64,000 nt of DNA, taken from positions 62,001-126,000 of the forward strand of contig NZ_FQYK01000006.1 of assembly GCF_900141715.1 (NCBI RefSeq), in the 5' to 3' direction. Source of the stretch: Algibacter luteus. Lineage in GTDB: Bacteria; Bacteroidota; Bacteroidia; Flavobacteriales; Flavobacteriaceae. Positions within the stretch are counted from its first letter, which is position 1; each line of letters begins with the position of its first letter. A program made the translations under genes and the position numbers. A model generated the notes under the pieces. The model was not told the origin of the DNA. It saw only the letters and a program-made list of their open reading frames with translations, and made no database searches. Below are positions 45,419 through 55,572 of the stretch, piece by piece.

Positions 45419-45428
45419 TTAGTTAGTT

Positions 45429-46505
45429 TTAAATTACGTCGCTATTTGCCTTTAACTTTTCAGTATTTTCAGCAAGCTGTAATTCGTCAATTATTTTTTG
45501 AATATCGCCATTTACTATATTACTCAAATCGTAAAGTGTTAAACCAATTCTATGGTCTGTTACACGACCTTGTGGATAGTTATACGTTCTAATTTTTGCA
45601 CTTCTATCACCAGAAGACACCATACTACCACGTTTAGCCGCATCTTCTTCTTGCTTTTTAGCAAGTTCTAAATCGTATAATCGTGAGCGTAAAACTTTAA
45701 ATGCCTTTTCTTTATTTTTATGTTGTGATTTTTGATCTTGACATTGAGCAACTAAACCTGTTGGAATATGTGTTAAACGTACCGCCGAATACGTGGTGTT
45801 TACCGATTGACCACCAGGACCAGAAGAACAGAAAAAATCAATTCTTACATCCTTCGGGTTTATTTCAACATCAAATTCTTCAGCTTCAGGAAAAACCATA
45901 ACGGTAGCTGCACTAGTATGCACACGACCTTGTGTTTCTGTTTGTGGTACGCGTTGAACACGATGCACTCCTGCTTCAAATTTTAATGTTCCGTAAACAT
46001 CTTCACCAGTAACTTCAAACTGAATTTCCTTGAAGCCTCCATTGGTGCCTTCACTAAAATCTACAGTATCTACTTTCCAACCTTTACTTTCGCAATATTT
46101 AGTATACATTCTAAATAAATCACCTGCAAAAATACTTGCTTCATCACCACCTGTACCCGCACGTAATTCTACAACGGCATTTTTAGCATCTTCAGGATCT
46201 TTAGGTATTAATAACACTTTAATTTCTTCTTCTAAAGCTGAAATTCCTGATTTGGCTTCATCATATTGCATTTTAGCCATTTCAACCATTTCTGAATCGC
46301 TTCCATCAGAAATAATTTCTTCAGCTTCTGCTAAATTATTGGTAAGTTCTATGTATTTCTCGCGTTTATCCATAAGAATTCGCAAGTCTTTATATTCCCT
46401 ATTTAGCTCAACATATCGCTTTTGATCTGATATAATATCTGGTTGGATAATTAAATCGCTAACCTCATCAAAACGTTGCTTTACTATCTGTAATTTCTCT
46501 AACAT
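45429..46505 (-). CDS. prfA: Peptide chain release factor 1
   Basis: A 358-residue class I release factor. The conserved GGQ loop is in [21 protein letters not shown], which triggers peptidyl-tRNA hydrolysis; upstream helices include [23 protein letters not shown]1 reads UAA and UAG. The ATG at 46505 ([10 protein letters not shown]) is the correct start: an upstream TTG would lie inside the TATTTTTG promoter box. It is followed by pyrF. Confidence 0.96.
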   Translation of the reverse strand: MLEKLQIVKQRFDEVSDLIIQPDIISDQKRYVELNREYKDLRILMDKREKYIELTNNLAEAEEIISDGSDSEMVEMAKMQYDEAKSGISALEEEIKVLLIPKDPEDAKNAVVELRAGTGGDEASIFAGDLFRMYTKYCESKGWKVDTVDFSEGTNGGFKEIQFEVTGEDVYGTLKFEAGVHRVQRVPQTETQGRVHTSAATVMVFPEAEEFDVEINPKDVRIDFFCSSGPGGQSVNTTYSAVRLTHIPTGLVAQCQDQKSQHKNKEKAFKVLRSRLYDLELAKKQEEDAAKRGSMVSSGDRSAKIRTYNYPQGRVTDHRIGLTLYDLSNIVNGDIQKIIDELQLAENTEKLKANSDVI

Positions 46506-46526
46506 CTGCCTTTTATAATTGGACAC

Positions 46527-46555
46527 CAAAAATACGATAATTTATCAATTTTCAA
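46527..46555 (-). promoter_or_regulatory. Bacteroidota-type promoter for prfA-pyrF
   Basis: On the minus strand TTG (46555-46553) and TATTTTTG (46534-46527) stand 18 nt apart, a full match to the -33/-7 arrangement, ending 21 nt before the prfA ATG. Confidence 0.6.
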
Positions 46556-46615
46556 TGATTAGAAAGGGTTGTAATTGGTAAAATAAAAAATAATATCTCG
46601 TATAAATCGTTATTA

Positions 46616-46912
46616 ATGATACTCATGCAGCAACTATTATCCATATTGATGTTTTACAGACCATTTATTATTTGGTCTTTAATACTAAACATGTTGTTTT
46701 CTTTTATAAAGTTAGACATCATCGTAATTCTTATAGTTAAATTGCTTTTAGTACTTTCATTATGGCATTTATTGAATGAATCTCGTGCCAAACGTAAACT
46801 AAATCTCTACAAAAATTTAGGCATTACAACTTTAAAATTATTCTCAATTATTTTTATTATTGACGCGGTATTTTCGCTTCCCTTTTTAATCATATTACAA
46901 GAGTTTATATAA
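46616..46912 (+). CDS. Small integral membrane protein, 98 residues
   Basis: A 98-residue protein with three hydrophobic segments (about 10-30, 33-52 and 72-95) and a basic middle region, LNESRAKRKLNLYKNL. It is divergent from prfA and converges with nrdJ across a shared terminator. An internal ATG three codons in (46625) is an alternative start. No family recognised. Confidence 0.6.
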   Translation: MILMQQLLSILMFYRPFIIWSLILNMLFSFIKLDIIVILIVKLLLVLSLWHLLNESRAKRKLNLYKNLGITTLKLFSIIFIIDAVFSLPFLIILQEFI

Positions 46913-46935
46913 TTGAAGTTGCCTTTTGAATAATG

Positions 46936-46965
46936 AAAAAAGGAAACCAATGGGCTTCCTTTTTT
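46936..46965. terminator. Bidirectional terminator between the small membrane gene and nrdJ
   Basis: AAAAAAGGAA pairs with TTCCTTTTTT around about ten bases in which ACC/GGG can pair further. A-run before and T-run after make it usable from both strands for these convergent genes. Confidence 0.75.
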
Positions 46966-46987
46966 AAAAATCTATTTTATTCTAATA

Positions 46988-49543
46988 TTAACCGCACTTT
47001 GAAGAACCGCAATCTTTACAAGTTAAACAACCTTCTTGGTAAATTAAATTTTCAGATTTGCAATTATCGCAAGCTTGTCCTTTGGCCTTTGTACCATCTG
47101 CAACATAACGCTTCAATGCTCTTACAACACCGTTTTTCCAGGTATTGATAGATTCACTATCTAATTGCAAACTGTTAATTAAATCTACAATTTTATCTAT
47201 TGGCATACCGTGACGCAGCGTACTTGAAATGAGTTTTGCATAATTCCAAAACTCTGGATTAAATTTATGCGACAACCCTTCTATAGTTGTTTTATAACCT
47301 CGGGTGTTTTTGTATTGAAAATCGTATCTGGTACTACCATCCTCATCTTTATTTTTAATGATTACACCTTTATTAACCCAACGCGGAATTAAGATTCCAT
47401 CTTCATCATCAGCTAGTCCAGTAAACACTTCATAAGGCTTCTCATCTATTAATCCTATGAAGGCAATCCACTTTTCTTTACTATTCTGAAAACGAACAAC
47501 ATCAGCTTCTAAAACTTGCGGACGCTTAATTGGGAACGCCGTTAGCGTTGTATCTGCTTTTTCTTCTTTATTATCTTCATTAGAAATTAATACTCCTGAA
47601 CGCGAACCATCTCTATAAACGGTAACGCCTTTACAACCTACTTCCCATGCTTTTAAGTACAATTCACCAACTAAATCTTCTGAAACATCATTTGGTAAAT
47701 TGATAGTTACACTAATGGAGTGGTCTACCCATTTTTGAATAGCACCTTGCATACTCACTTTACTTAACCAATCGACATCATTGGAAGTCGCTTTATAGTA
47801 AGGCGATTTTTTTATTAGCTTGTCTATTTCAGTTTGAGAAAAGTTTTTCGTAGTATCAATGCCTTTCACTTCCATCCATTGTTTGAATCGGTGATGAAAA
47901 ACAACATATTCTTCCCAAGAATCCCCTACTTCATCAACAAAATCAACACGTGCGTCATTATCGTTAGGATTTACTTTTCTTCTTCTTTTATATACAGGCA
48001 TAAACACCGGTTCAATTCCCGAAGTTGTTTGTGTCATTAAACTTGTTGTTCCTGTTGGAGCGATAGTTAACAACGCAATATTACGTCTGCCATATTCCAA
48101 CATTTCATAGTAGAGTTGACTATCGGCTTCTTTTAACCTATTTATAAAAGGATTATTTTTTTCACGCTCTACATCAAAAATCGAAAATGCACCACGATCT
48201 TTAGCTAAATGCACAGATGCTCTATAAGCTTCAATTGCAATTGTTTTATGAACTTCTAATGAAAATGCATTACCTGCTTTACTTCCATACTGAATACCTA
48301 ATGCAGCCAACATATCGCCTTCTGCCGTAATACCAACTCCTGTTCTTCTTCCTTCTTCAGCTTTACGCTGAATGTTTAACCATAAATTACGTTCGGTAGC
48401 TTTAACTTCGTCCAATTCTGGGTCTTGGTCAATTTTTTTAATGATATTATCGATTTTTTCAAGTTCTAAATCAATGATATCATCCATAATACGTTGTGCT
48501 GCCGCAACGTGTTTTTTAAATAAATCAAAATTGAATGCTGCTTTATCTGTAAACGGATTTTCTACATAAGAAAACAAGTTAATAGCTAACAATCTACAAG
48601 AATCATAAGGACACAAAGGGATTTCTCCGCAAGGGTTAGTAGACACGGTCTTATAACCTAAATCAGCATAACAATCTGGAACTGATTCGTTGATTATAGT
48701 ATCCCAAAATAAAATTCCGGGTTCTGCAGATTTCCATGCATTATGAACTATTTTTTTCCATAAAGCATTTGCTTTTATAGTTTTAGAAACTTTTGGGTTT
48801 TCACTGAAGACTGGATATTTCTGAATGTAATCTGAGTCGTTTTTAACAGCTTTCATAAACTCATCATCAATTCTTACTGAAACGTTCGCACCAGTTACTT
48901 TACCTTGCTCTAATTTGGCATTGATAAAATCTTCGGAATCTGGATGATTAATTGAAACTGAAAGCATAAGTGCACCTCGTCTTCCATCTTGCGCTACTTC
49001 TCTTGTAGAATTTGAATAACGCTCCATAAAAGGCACAATACCTGTAGAGGTTAATGCCGAATTTTTTACGGCTGATCCTTTAGGTCTGATATGTGACAAA
49101 TCGTGACCAACACCACCACGGCGCTTCATAAGCTGAACTTGTTCTTGGTCAATTTTCATGATGCCACCGTAAGAATCAGAATTTCCATCATTACCAATAA
49201 CAAAACAATTGGATAGTGACCCAATTTGATAAGGATTTCCTATTCCGGCCATTGGGCTTCCTTGAGGAACTATATATTTAAAATCTTTAATAAGATCAAA
49301 TATTTCTTTTTCAGACATCGGATTTGCATACTTTTTCTCGACTCTAGCAATTTCTTTTGCTATGCGAGTATGCATATCGTTAGGCGTTAATTCGTAAATG
49401 TTCCCTTCCGAATCTTTTAAAGCGTATTTGTTTAACCAAACACGGGCGGCTAATTCATCATTTTTAAAATATTTGAGGGAGGCTTCAAATGCACTGTCAG
49501 TGCTGTAAGTTTTGGCTGTTTTTTGGGCAAGTTCAGTGTTCAT
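46988..49543 (-). CDS. nrdJ: Adenosylcobalamin-dependent ribonucleotide reductase (class II)
   Basis: An 851-residue protein from the ATG at 49543; the frame extends four codons further upstream to a TTG, which is not needed. The active-site motif NPCGE is at 303-307, the finger-loop region has SNCFVIGNDG, and the C-terminal zinc ribbon is CDNCKSENLIYQEGCLTCKDCGSS (excerpt) with CxxC pairs. Class II enzymes reduce ribonucleotides using B12 to generate the thiyl radical, with or without oxygen. A second B12 enzyme, icmF, lies 7 kb away. No B12 riboswitch is visible in the gap upstream. Confidence 0.95.
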   Translation of the reverse strand: MNTELAQKTAKTYSTDSAFEASLKYFKNDELAARVWLNKYALKDSEGNIYELTPNDMHTRIAKEIARVEKKYANPMSEKEIFDLIKDFKYIVPQGSPMAGIGNPYQIGSLSNCFVIGNDGNSDSYGGIMKIDQEQVQLMKRRGGVGHDLSHIRPKGSAVKNSALTSTGIVPFMERYSNSTREVAQDGRRGALMLSVSINHPDSEDFINAKLEQGKVTGANVSVRIDDEFMKAVKNDSDYIQKYPVFSENPKVSKTIKANALWKKIVHNAWKSAEPGILFWDTIINESVPDCYADLGYKTVSTNPCGEIPLCPYDSCRLLAINLFSYVENPFTDKAAFNFDLFKKHVAAAQRIMDDIIDLELEKIDNIIKKIDQDPELDEVKATERNLWLNIQRKAEEGRRTGVGITAEGDMLAALGIQYGSKAGNAFSLEVHKTIAIEAYRASVHLAKDRGAFSIFDVEREKNNPFINRLKEADSQLYYEMLEYGRRNIALLTIAPTGTTSLMTQTTSGIEPVFMPVYKRRRKVNPNDNDARVDFVDEVGDSWEEYVVFHHRFKQWMEVKGIDTTKNFSQTEIDKLIKKSPYYKATSNDVDWLSKVSMQGAIQKWVDHSISVTINLPNDVSEDLVGELYLKAWEVGCKGVTVYRDGSRSGVLISNEDNKEEKADTTLTAFPIKRPQVLEADVVRFQNSKEKWIAFIGLIDEKPYEVFTGLADDEDGILIPRWVNKGVIIKNKDEDGSTRYDFQYKNTRGYKTTIEGLSHKFNPEFWNYAKLISSTLRHGMPIDKIVDLINSLQLDSESINTWKNGVVRALKRYVADGTKAKGQACDNCKSENLIYQEGCLTCKDCGSSKCG

Positions 49544-49737
49544 TAATACATTCAAGGTTTTAAGGTTAATACAGATTAATTAATTCTATAAAGAAACCCT
49601 AAATGTACAACATAAAATATGACAAAAGTCATAAAGTTTACCAACAAAACGACCTAAGTAACTGATTTATAGTGTTTTAATAATTTATCAACATAAAAAA
49701 GTTAACAAATTTTTCAATAAAGTTGTGATTTATTTTT

Positions 49738-50697
49738 TTAGAAATCTAGAGCAAAACCAACTCCTAAAAACTGTTTCCATTGCACTTTAGCCCCAGCTTC
49801 ATCAAACTCCCCCTCTATCTCGGTAGGTGTTTGTATTTTAACATCGTCGTCATATCTAATATGAGAACCAAGTGTGGCTCGAACAAACGAGTTCACTTTA
49901 AAATCGAAATCTATTCTCCAATCAATATCTAGATTTCCGAAGTTATTTATATAATCTGAATAAAGACTTAATTGATTTTTAACGTTTATATTTTCTGCAA
50001 GCTCCATTTGATAACTATTGGTTACCAAAACTCCTACTTCCCGCCTTATTTGTTCGCCAGGAACAAGCACATTGCCTTCATCATCGAAAATCGCAGGCGT
50101 AACACCAAATGATCCAGCATTTGCTAAATCTTCATCTAAAACAAAAGTGGCTTTTAAAGTTAATGGAGAAAAGTAAAATGATAGTTGTTCAATTCGTTTA
50201 CCATATTCCATACCAACACCTAAAAACAAGTAGCCTGGAGCCATTAATCTAGAAATTGGCTCATCAGTATTTGGATATTTATAACCGTTGGTAAGTTGAG
50301 TTCTGAAATTTAGTCTTGCGGAGTAAAACCAATTTGATAAACTATCTGGTTTATACCCCATATTCGAGTTTAACTCAAATAAATCGTCGGTTTTTCTAAG
50401 CTCACGTGATTGCTGTTTATTAATACCGTAACTAATGGATGCGTTATTTTTCCAATTGAAGAATTTATCACTATAATTTAAGGCAGATCTTAAACCAACT
50501 AAAGCAGAAATTGAATTACTACCACCAGAATTCCAGTTAGTAAATGAAACTTGATTGATATCTGCTGATACATTATTCTTTTGTTTCCATTGTGGCCCTG
50601 TGTATTTTTCTTTTTTAACTTTTATGTAAAGCGTATCTGGTTGCGCAAAGACAAAATTAACAAATAGACATACTAAAATTAAAATGGTGTTTTTCAT
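49738..50697 (-). CDS. DUF3078 outer membrane-type protein
   Basis: A 319-residue protein with a signal peptide ending VFA. The mature protein starts with KKEKYTGPQWKQKNNVSADINQVSFTNWNSGGSNSISALVGLRSALNY, typical of DUF3078 barrels (the NWNSGGSNS box). Later strands include RATLGSHIRYDDDVK and KQFLGVGFALDF, the final strand. It probably forms an outer-membrane beta-barrel of unknown role. It lies downstream of purM with a 70-nt gap. Confidence 0.85.
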   Translation of the reverse strand: MKNTILILVCLFVNFVFAQPDTLYIKVKKEKYTGPQWKQKNNVSADINQVSFTNWNSGGSNSISALVGLRSALNYSDKFFNWKNNASISYGINKQQSRELRKTDDLFELNSNMGYKPDSLSNWFYSARLNFRTQLTNGYKYPNTDEPISRLMAPGYLFLGVGMEYGKRIEQLSFYFSPLTLKATFVLDEDLANAGSFGVTPAIFDDEGNVLVPGEQIRREVGVLVTNSYQMELAENINVKNQLSLYSDYINNFGNLDIDWRIDFDFKVNSFVRATLGSHIRYDDDVKIQTPTEIEGEFDEAGAKVQWKQFLGVGFALDF

Positions 50698-50769
50698 GGT
50701 TGTTAGGTTGATTTTAAAATCAGTTTTTGCCTCAAAAACTATTCCATAGTAAATTAAATTTTAAGAATT

Positions 50770-51948
50770 TTAGTAACTAAACTCACCAAACTCTGATTTT
50801 ATTGTAAGCTTCTTAACTTTTGAAGCCTCAACTCTACCTATAATTTTAGCATTTACATTAAAAGACTTCGATATTTCAATGATGCTTTCCGCCACTTCAG
50901 GTGATACATATAATTCCATGCGGTGTCCGCAATTAAAGACTTGATACATTTCCTTCCAATCGGTTTTTGATTGCTCTTGAATCAATTTAAATAATGGTGG
51001 AATTGGAAACATATTATCTTTTACAATATGAAACTCATCAACAAAATGAAGAATTTTAGTTTGTGCACCACCAGAACAATGTACCATACCATGAATAGAT
51101 TCACTGTTATATTTAGATAAAATGGTTTTTATAATTGGCGCATACGTTCGAGTAGGCGATAGCACTAATTTACCAGCATCAAGCGGTGAATCATTAACAC
51201 TATCTGTTAGTTTCACACCTCCAGAATACACTAAATCTTCTGGAACTGACGCGTCAAAACTTTCAGGGTATTTTTTTGCTAGATATTTACTGAACACATC
51301 GTGTCGTGCAGATGTTAAACCGTTACTTCCCATACCTCCATTATATTCCTTCTCATAAGTGGCTTGCCCGAAACTCTCTAAACCAACAATAACATCGCCA
51401 GCTTTGATATTTGCATTATCTATAACCTCGCTTCGTTTCATTCTTGCGGTTACGGTAGAATCAACAATAATGGTTCTAACCAAATCGCCAACATCGGCAG
51501 TTTCACCACCTGTAGAATGAATAGTTACACCGAACGATTTTAAATCATCGAGCAATTCTTCAGTACCGTTAATAATAGCAGAAAGTACTTCGCCTGAAAT
51601 TAAATTTTTATTTCTTCCTATGGTTGATGATAACATGATATTATCAGTTGCCCCAACACATAACAGGTCGTCGATATTCATGATTAACGCATCTTGAGCA
51701 ATACCTTTCCAAACAGAAATATCGCCAGTTTCTTTCCAATACATGTAAGCTAAAGAAGATTTTGTCCCTGCACCATCGGCATGCATGATTAGGCAATAAT
51801 CGTCATCTTTAGTTAAATAATCTGGAACTATTTTGCAGAATGCTTTAGGATACAATCCTTTATCAATGTTCTTAATGGCATTATGCACATCTTCTTTTGA
51901 TGCTGATACACCGCGTTGCGCATATCGTTTTGAAACTTCTTGACTCAT
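50770..51948 (-). CDS. purM: Phosphoribosylformylglycinamidine cyclo-ligase (AIR synthetase)
   Basis: A 392-residue protein of the AIR synthetase fold: GVSASKEDVHNAIKNID, ADGAGTKSSLAYMYWKETG (the PurM DGVGTK-like motif, here DGAGTK), DIDDLLCVGAT, STGGETADVGDLVR and FNCGHRMELYV near the C-terminus. Purine synthesis step 5: FGAM to AIR with ATP. It is somewhat longer than E. coli PurM (about 345), a normal feature of the Bacteroidota type. A full TACCTTTG promoter box is located 18 nt upstream. Confidence 0.92.
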   Translation of the reverse strand: MSQEVSKRYAQRGVSASKEDVHNAIKNIDKGLYPKAFCKIVPDYLTKDDDYCLIMHADGAGTKSSLAYMYWKETGDISVWKGIAQDALIMNIDDLLCVGATDNIMLSSTIGRNKNLISGEVLSAIINGTEELLDDLKSFGVTIHSTGGETADVGDLVRTIIVDSTVTARMKRSEVIDNANIKAGDVIVGLESFGQATYEKEYNGGMGSNGLTSARHDVFSKYLAKKYPESFDASVPEDLVYSGGVKLTDSVNDSPLDAGKLVLSPTRTYAPIIKTILSKYNSESIHGMVHCSGGAQTKILHFVDEFHIVKDNMFPIPPLFKLIQEQSKTDWKEMYQVFNCGHRMELYVSPEVAESIIEISKSFNVNAKIIGRVEASKVKKLTIKSEFGEFSY

Positions 51949-51965
51949 AAATATATAATATGGTG

Positions 51966-51973
51966 CAAAGGTA
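51966..51973 (-). promoter_or_regulatory. Promoter -7 box TACCTTTG for purM
   Basis: The minus strand reads TACCTTTG, a perfect TAnnTTTG match, 18 nt before the purM start codon. A -33 TTTG is not obvious. Confidence 0.5.
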
Positions 51974-52122
51974 ATTCTTTGTATTAAAACTTAAGTGCTT
52001 TTTTAATCCAGTTTTACTAACAGGTTTTAAACTAAAACAAATTTCATTTTGTAAAAATTTTCAATTAAATTCGTTTATTTAATTAAAAATAACGCATCTG
52101 AGTTTTTAATTGCCAACTAATA

Positions 52123-53001
52123 ATGAAGGGGAAAATATTTGCTATTTGGATTGTCTTTTTATTACTAACATTACTAAGTTGTTCTGATTCTGACTCAAAA
52201 ATTGAATATTTCCCTGACTATGATAAAGTCGAACAGTTTAAAATGGTTTGGGTTGGCGCCGAAAAAGAATACAATTCAAATATAAGATATCGTTTTGATA
52301 CTAATAACAACTACACATCTTTTAGTACTGGTAGTCTTTTTGCAGAAAAATTTAGCGAGCCGGATAGTTTAGTGATTGATGATTATTTTACGAATTTAAC
52401 AAATCTCTACATAACAAGAAGATGTATTAAATTTAATCATGAGCAAGTTGTCATATATAGATTTGATAGCAAAATGAAATTTATTGAACACAAATCAATA
52501 ATTCATTTTAACCAAAATAAAGTCATCACAAAAATTCAAACCTTTATTTCTTCAGATAAAGATTCTCTTGGGTTTCTCGAGGGGCATAAAATTATTTTTT
52601 CTCATAACGATCAAGAAAATTTAATCAAAATAGAAGAGTTTACAAACGAAAACCCATCGCCAGTAAGAAACACCAATACAAACTGGAGAAAAGGATCTAT
52701 TTATGAAAATTTTGAATTCTTAGACCATTCATTTCCCAGCTTATTACTTAGTAAACAATATTATTATGTTCTACCCCAAGAGCTATTTGTTATACTCTAC
52801 AACAAAGGTTTTCGATTTTCTAAAAAAGGAATTACAAGTTTTTACCGAAACTATATAGATTATAATGGCAATTTAAGTCCTTACAGTTATTCTTTAGAAA
52901 TCAGAAAACAGAATAAATTCCAGTATGAAGTTAAATCCTTCGATAACAATTCAAAATCTAGTAAGTATGATTATTTAGTTTCATTTAAAGCTTTAGAATG
53001 A
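52123..53001 (+). CDS. Uncharacterised lipoprotein
   Basis: A 292-residue protein with a lipoprotein signal (LTLLSC, Cys20). The rest is rich in aromatic, Asn and Lys residues with strand-like segments (VIYRFDSKMKFIEHKSIIHF). No known domain is recognised. It stands alone between the divergent purM and convergent GSIII genes. Confidence 0.7.
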   Translation: MKGKIFAIWIVFLLLTLLSCSDSDSKIEYFPDYDKVEQFKMVWVGAEKEYNSNIRYRFDTNNNYTSFSTGSLFAEKFSEPDSLVIDDYFTNLTNLYITRRCIKFNHEQVVIYRFDSKMKFIEHKSIIHFNQNKVITKIQTFISSDKDSLGFLEGHKIIFSHNDQENLIKIEEFTNENPSPVRNTNTNWRKGSIYENFEFLDHSFPSLLLSKQYYYVLPQELFVILYNKGFRFSKKGITSFYRNYIDYNGNLSPYSYSLEIRKQNKFQYEVKSFDNNSKSSKYDYLVSFKALE

Positions 53002-53140
53002 ATCAGAACCAAGTTTTCAAGCGAATTTAATTTTACACTTTTATCTCTTTTCCTAAGAAAAACATTATTTATTAAAAATATCAAGAAGTCATTTGAACTT
53101 AAACTCCAAAAAAAGTCACCTCAATTGACTAATGAAAAAA

Positions 53141-55327
53141 CTATCTTGTAAACAACATTTCACGGTACTTGGTTAGAGGCCAAATTTCGTCGTCGATTAA
53201 CAATTCTAACTTGTCGCAATGATAACGAATATCATCAAATAATGGTTTAACCTGATTGCAATAAGAATGTGCCTTTTTATCAATGTCTTTCATATCGTTT
53301 GCCACTTTTCTCGCGTCAATCATTTTATTTACATTAATGTTGATGCCTTCTATATGATTTGAAATTTCTTCAATAAGATTGATTTGCTCCTTAGACACAC
53401 TGTTGTACTTTTCTTCAAATATCTCCTTCAATCCGCGTACGTTTTCAACCAATATATTTTGATATTTCACAGCAGTTGGTACGATATGATTTCTTGCAAT
53501 ATCACCTAACACTCGGCTTTCAATTTGCACATGCATGATGTAAGCTTCAACCTCAATTTCGTAACGAGCTTCAGTTTCGGTTTTACTCATTACTTTCATG
53601 TCTTCAAACAAAGCAATACTTTCTTTTGAAATTTTAGCTTTTAAGGCTTCGGGCGTGGTTTTGTTATTACTTAATCCACGCTTTTTCGCTTCTTTTTCCC
53701 ATTCTTTTCCATAACCGTTTCCTTCAAATAAGATAGCTCTCGAAGATTTAATATATTCTCTTAGTACATTAAAAACGGCTTCGTCTTTCTTTAAGTCTTT
53801 TTTCGCTATTAAGGTATCAACCTCTTTTTTGAAGTCTTTTAGTTGTTTAGCAACGATGGTGTTTAAAACCGTCATCGGGTTACCGCAATTTGCAAGCGAC
53901 CCCACAGCTCTAAACTCAAACTTATTTCCTGTAAAGGCGAAAGGCGATGTACGATTTCTATCAGTATTGTCAAGAAGTACATCAGGAATTTTACCTACTA
54001 CATTTAATTTTAATTCGGTTTTTTCTTCTGGCGATAATTTACCTTTGGTTACACCCTCTAACTCCTCTAAAACCTTTGTTAATTGGTCTCCAATAAACAC
54101 CGACATAATTGCTGGCGGCGCTTCGTTAGCTCCCAATCTATGATCGTTACTTGCAGAAGCAATCGATGCTCGCAGAAGAGCTTCGTAGGTATGTACTGCT
54201 TTAATGGTATTAATGAAAAATGTCAAAAACTGCAGATTACTCATTGGGGTCTTTCCGGGTGCCAATAAATTCACACCGGTATCTGTAGACAATGACCAAT
54301 TGTTATGCTTACCAGAACCATTTACACCTGCAAACGGTTTTTCATGAAGCAACACTTTAAAATTATGTCGTGAAGCGACGCGTCCCATAATATCCATAAG
54401 TAAAGCGTTATGATCGACAGCTAAATTGGCTTCTTCAAATATTGGAGCCAATTCAAATTGATTCGGAGCCACCTCATTATGTCTTGTTTTAACCGGAATA
54501 CCAAGAAGCATACATTCGGTTTCTAATTCACGCATAAAGTTAAGAGCTCTGTTAGGAATAGATCCAAAGTAATGATCATCTAATTGTTGTCCCTTGGCTG
54601 AAGAATGTCCTAATAAGGTTCTGCCCGTTAAGGAAATATCTGGACGACTGGCCGCCATTAATTTATCTATTAAAAAGTATTCTTGTTCCCAACCTAAAGA
54701 TGAAGTTACTTTTTTTACGTTTTTATCAAAATATTTACACACAGCTGTTGCCGCTGAATCTACAGCTTGTAAGGCTCTTAAAAGTGGTGTTTTATAATCT
54801 AAAGCCTCTCCTGTATAAGCTACGAAAATGGTTGGAATACAAAGCGTTGTACCATATATAAAAGCTGGTGATGTTGGATCCCAAGCGGTATATCCTCTTG
54901 CTTCAAATGTATTCCGAATACCTCCACTTGGAAAACTAGACGCATCTGGTTCCTGTTGTACCAATTGGTTACCTCCAAATTTCTCAATAGCCATTCCGCC
55001 TTCTATAGTTTCAAAAAAGGCGTCATGTTTTTCTGCAGTCGCACCCGTTAAAGGCTGAAACCAATGCGTATAATGGGTTACGCCCTTAGATAAGGCCCAA
55101 TCTTTCATAGATGAAGCCACCTGGTCGGCAATTGATCTTTTAATTTTGGTACCATCCTGAATGGCACTCATTACACCAAGAAAAGCGTCTTTTGTTAAAT
55201 ACTGACGCATCGTGTTCTCATTAAATACATTTTTTCCAAAAATCTCTGAACGCTTCAAAGATTCTTCAATAGGAATAGGTTTATGAGCGAATGATTCTTT
55301 TAAAGCATGAAATCGTAATGTTGACAT
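53141..55327 (-). CDS. glnN: Type III glutamine synthetase
   Basis: A 728-residue protein from the ATG at 55327 (MSTLRFHALKESFAHKP); seven codons of upstream TTG-started extension are not needed. The length of about 730 residues is diagnostic for GSIII. Core motifs are TSSLGWEQEYFLID, TRHNEVAPNQFELAPIFEEANLAVDHNALLMD (excerpt) and NGSGKHNNWSLSTDTG, the ATP and glutamate-binding segments. It makes glutamine from glutamate and ammonia. It is divergent from the GSII gene, with 246 bp between the two start codons. Confidence 0.95.
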   Translation of the reverse strand: MSTLRFHALKESFAHKPIPIEESLKRSEIFGKNVFNENTMRQYLTKDAFLGVMSAIQDGTKIKRSIADQVASSMKDWALSKGVTHYTHWFQPLTGATAEKHDAFFETIEGGMAIEKFGGNQLVQQEPDASSFPSGGIRNTFEARGYTAWDPTSPAFIYGTTLCIPTIFVAYTGEALDYKTPLLRALQAVDSAATAVCKYFDKNVKKVTSSLGWEQEYFLIDKLMAASRPDISLTGRTLLGHSSAKGQQLDDHYFGSIPNRALNFMRELETECMLLGIPVKTRHNEVAPNQFELAPIFEEANLAVDHNALLMDIMGRVASRHNFKVLLHEKPFAGVNGSGKHNNWSLSTDTGVNLLAPGKTPMSNLQFLTFFINTIKAVHTYEALLRASIASASNDHRLGANEAPPAIMSVFIGDQLTKVLEELEGVTKGKLSPEEKTELKLNVVGKIPDVLLDNTDRNRTSPFAFTGNKFEFRAVGSLANCGNPMTVLNTIVAKQLKDFKKEVDTLIAKKDLKKDEAVFNVLREYIKSSRAILFEGNGYGKEWEKEAKKRGLSNNKTTPEALKAKISKESIALFEDMKVMSKTETEARYEIEVEAYIMHVQIESRVLGDIARNHIVPTAVKYQNILVENVRGLKEIFEEKYNSVSKEQINLIEEISNHIEGININVNKMIDARKVANDMKDIDKKAHSYCNQVKPLFDDIRYHCDKLELLIDDEIWPLTKYREMLFTR

Positions 55328-55357
55328 GGGCGTATTAATTTGATTCAATTAGAATTA

Positions 55358-55365
55358 CAAAATTA
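55358..55365 (-). promoter_or_regulatory. Promoter -7 box TAATTTTG for the GSIII gene
   Basis: Minus strand TAATTTTG, a full TAnnTTTG match 31 nt before the GSIII start codon, inside the divergent GSIII/GSII gap. Confidence 0.5.
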
Positions 55366-55530
55366 ACTATAGCGATTGAATCCTGAAACACCTAGTTAAC
55401 AATTTTTCAATATTTATATAATATACTATGCTTTTTTTAAAATAAACCCCAAAAAAATAGGGTATAAATAAAAATAACTCAGGTTTTCACATTAACACCC
55501 CCTCAAATATGCAGTGTCTCAATAAAAATA

Positions 55531-55538
55531 TATATTTG
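55531..55538 (+). promoter_or_regulatory. Promoter -7 box TATATTTG for the GSII gene
   Basis: A perfect TAnnTTTG match 34 nt before the ATG at 55573. The gap between the two divergent glutamine synthetase genes thus carries one box for each. Confidence 0.55.
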
Positions 55539-55572
55539 TTGAAACAATATTAATTTCTCATTTTAAAATATT

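Noticed and set aside
46506-46529. TTG start for PrfA
   Set aside because: The codon sits in the promoter -7 box; ATG at 46505 gives the canonical MLEKL beginning.
49544-49737. Cobalamin riboswitch upstream of nrdJ or icmF
   Set aside because: No conserved B12-box or compatible stem seen in either gap by eye; a covariance-model search could still find one.
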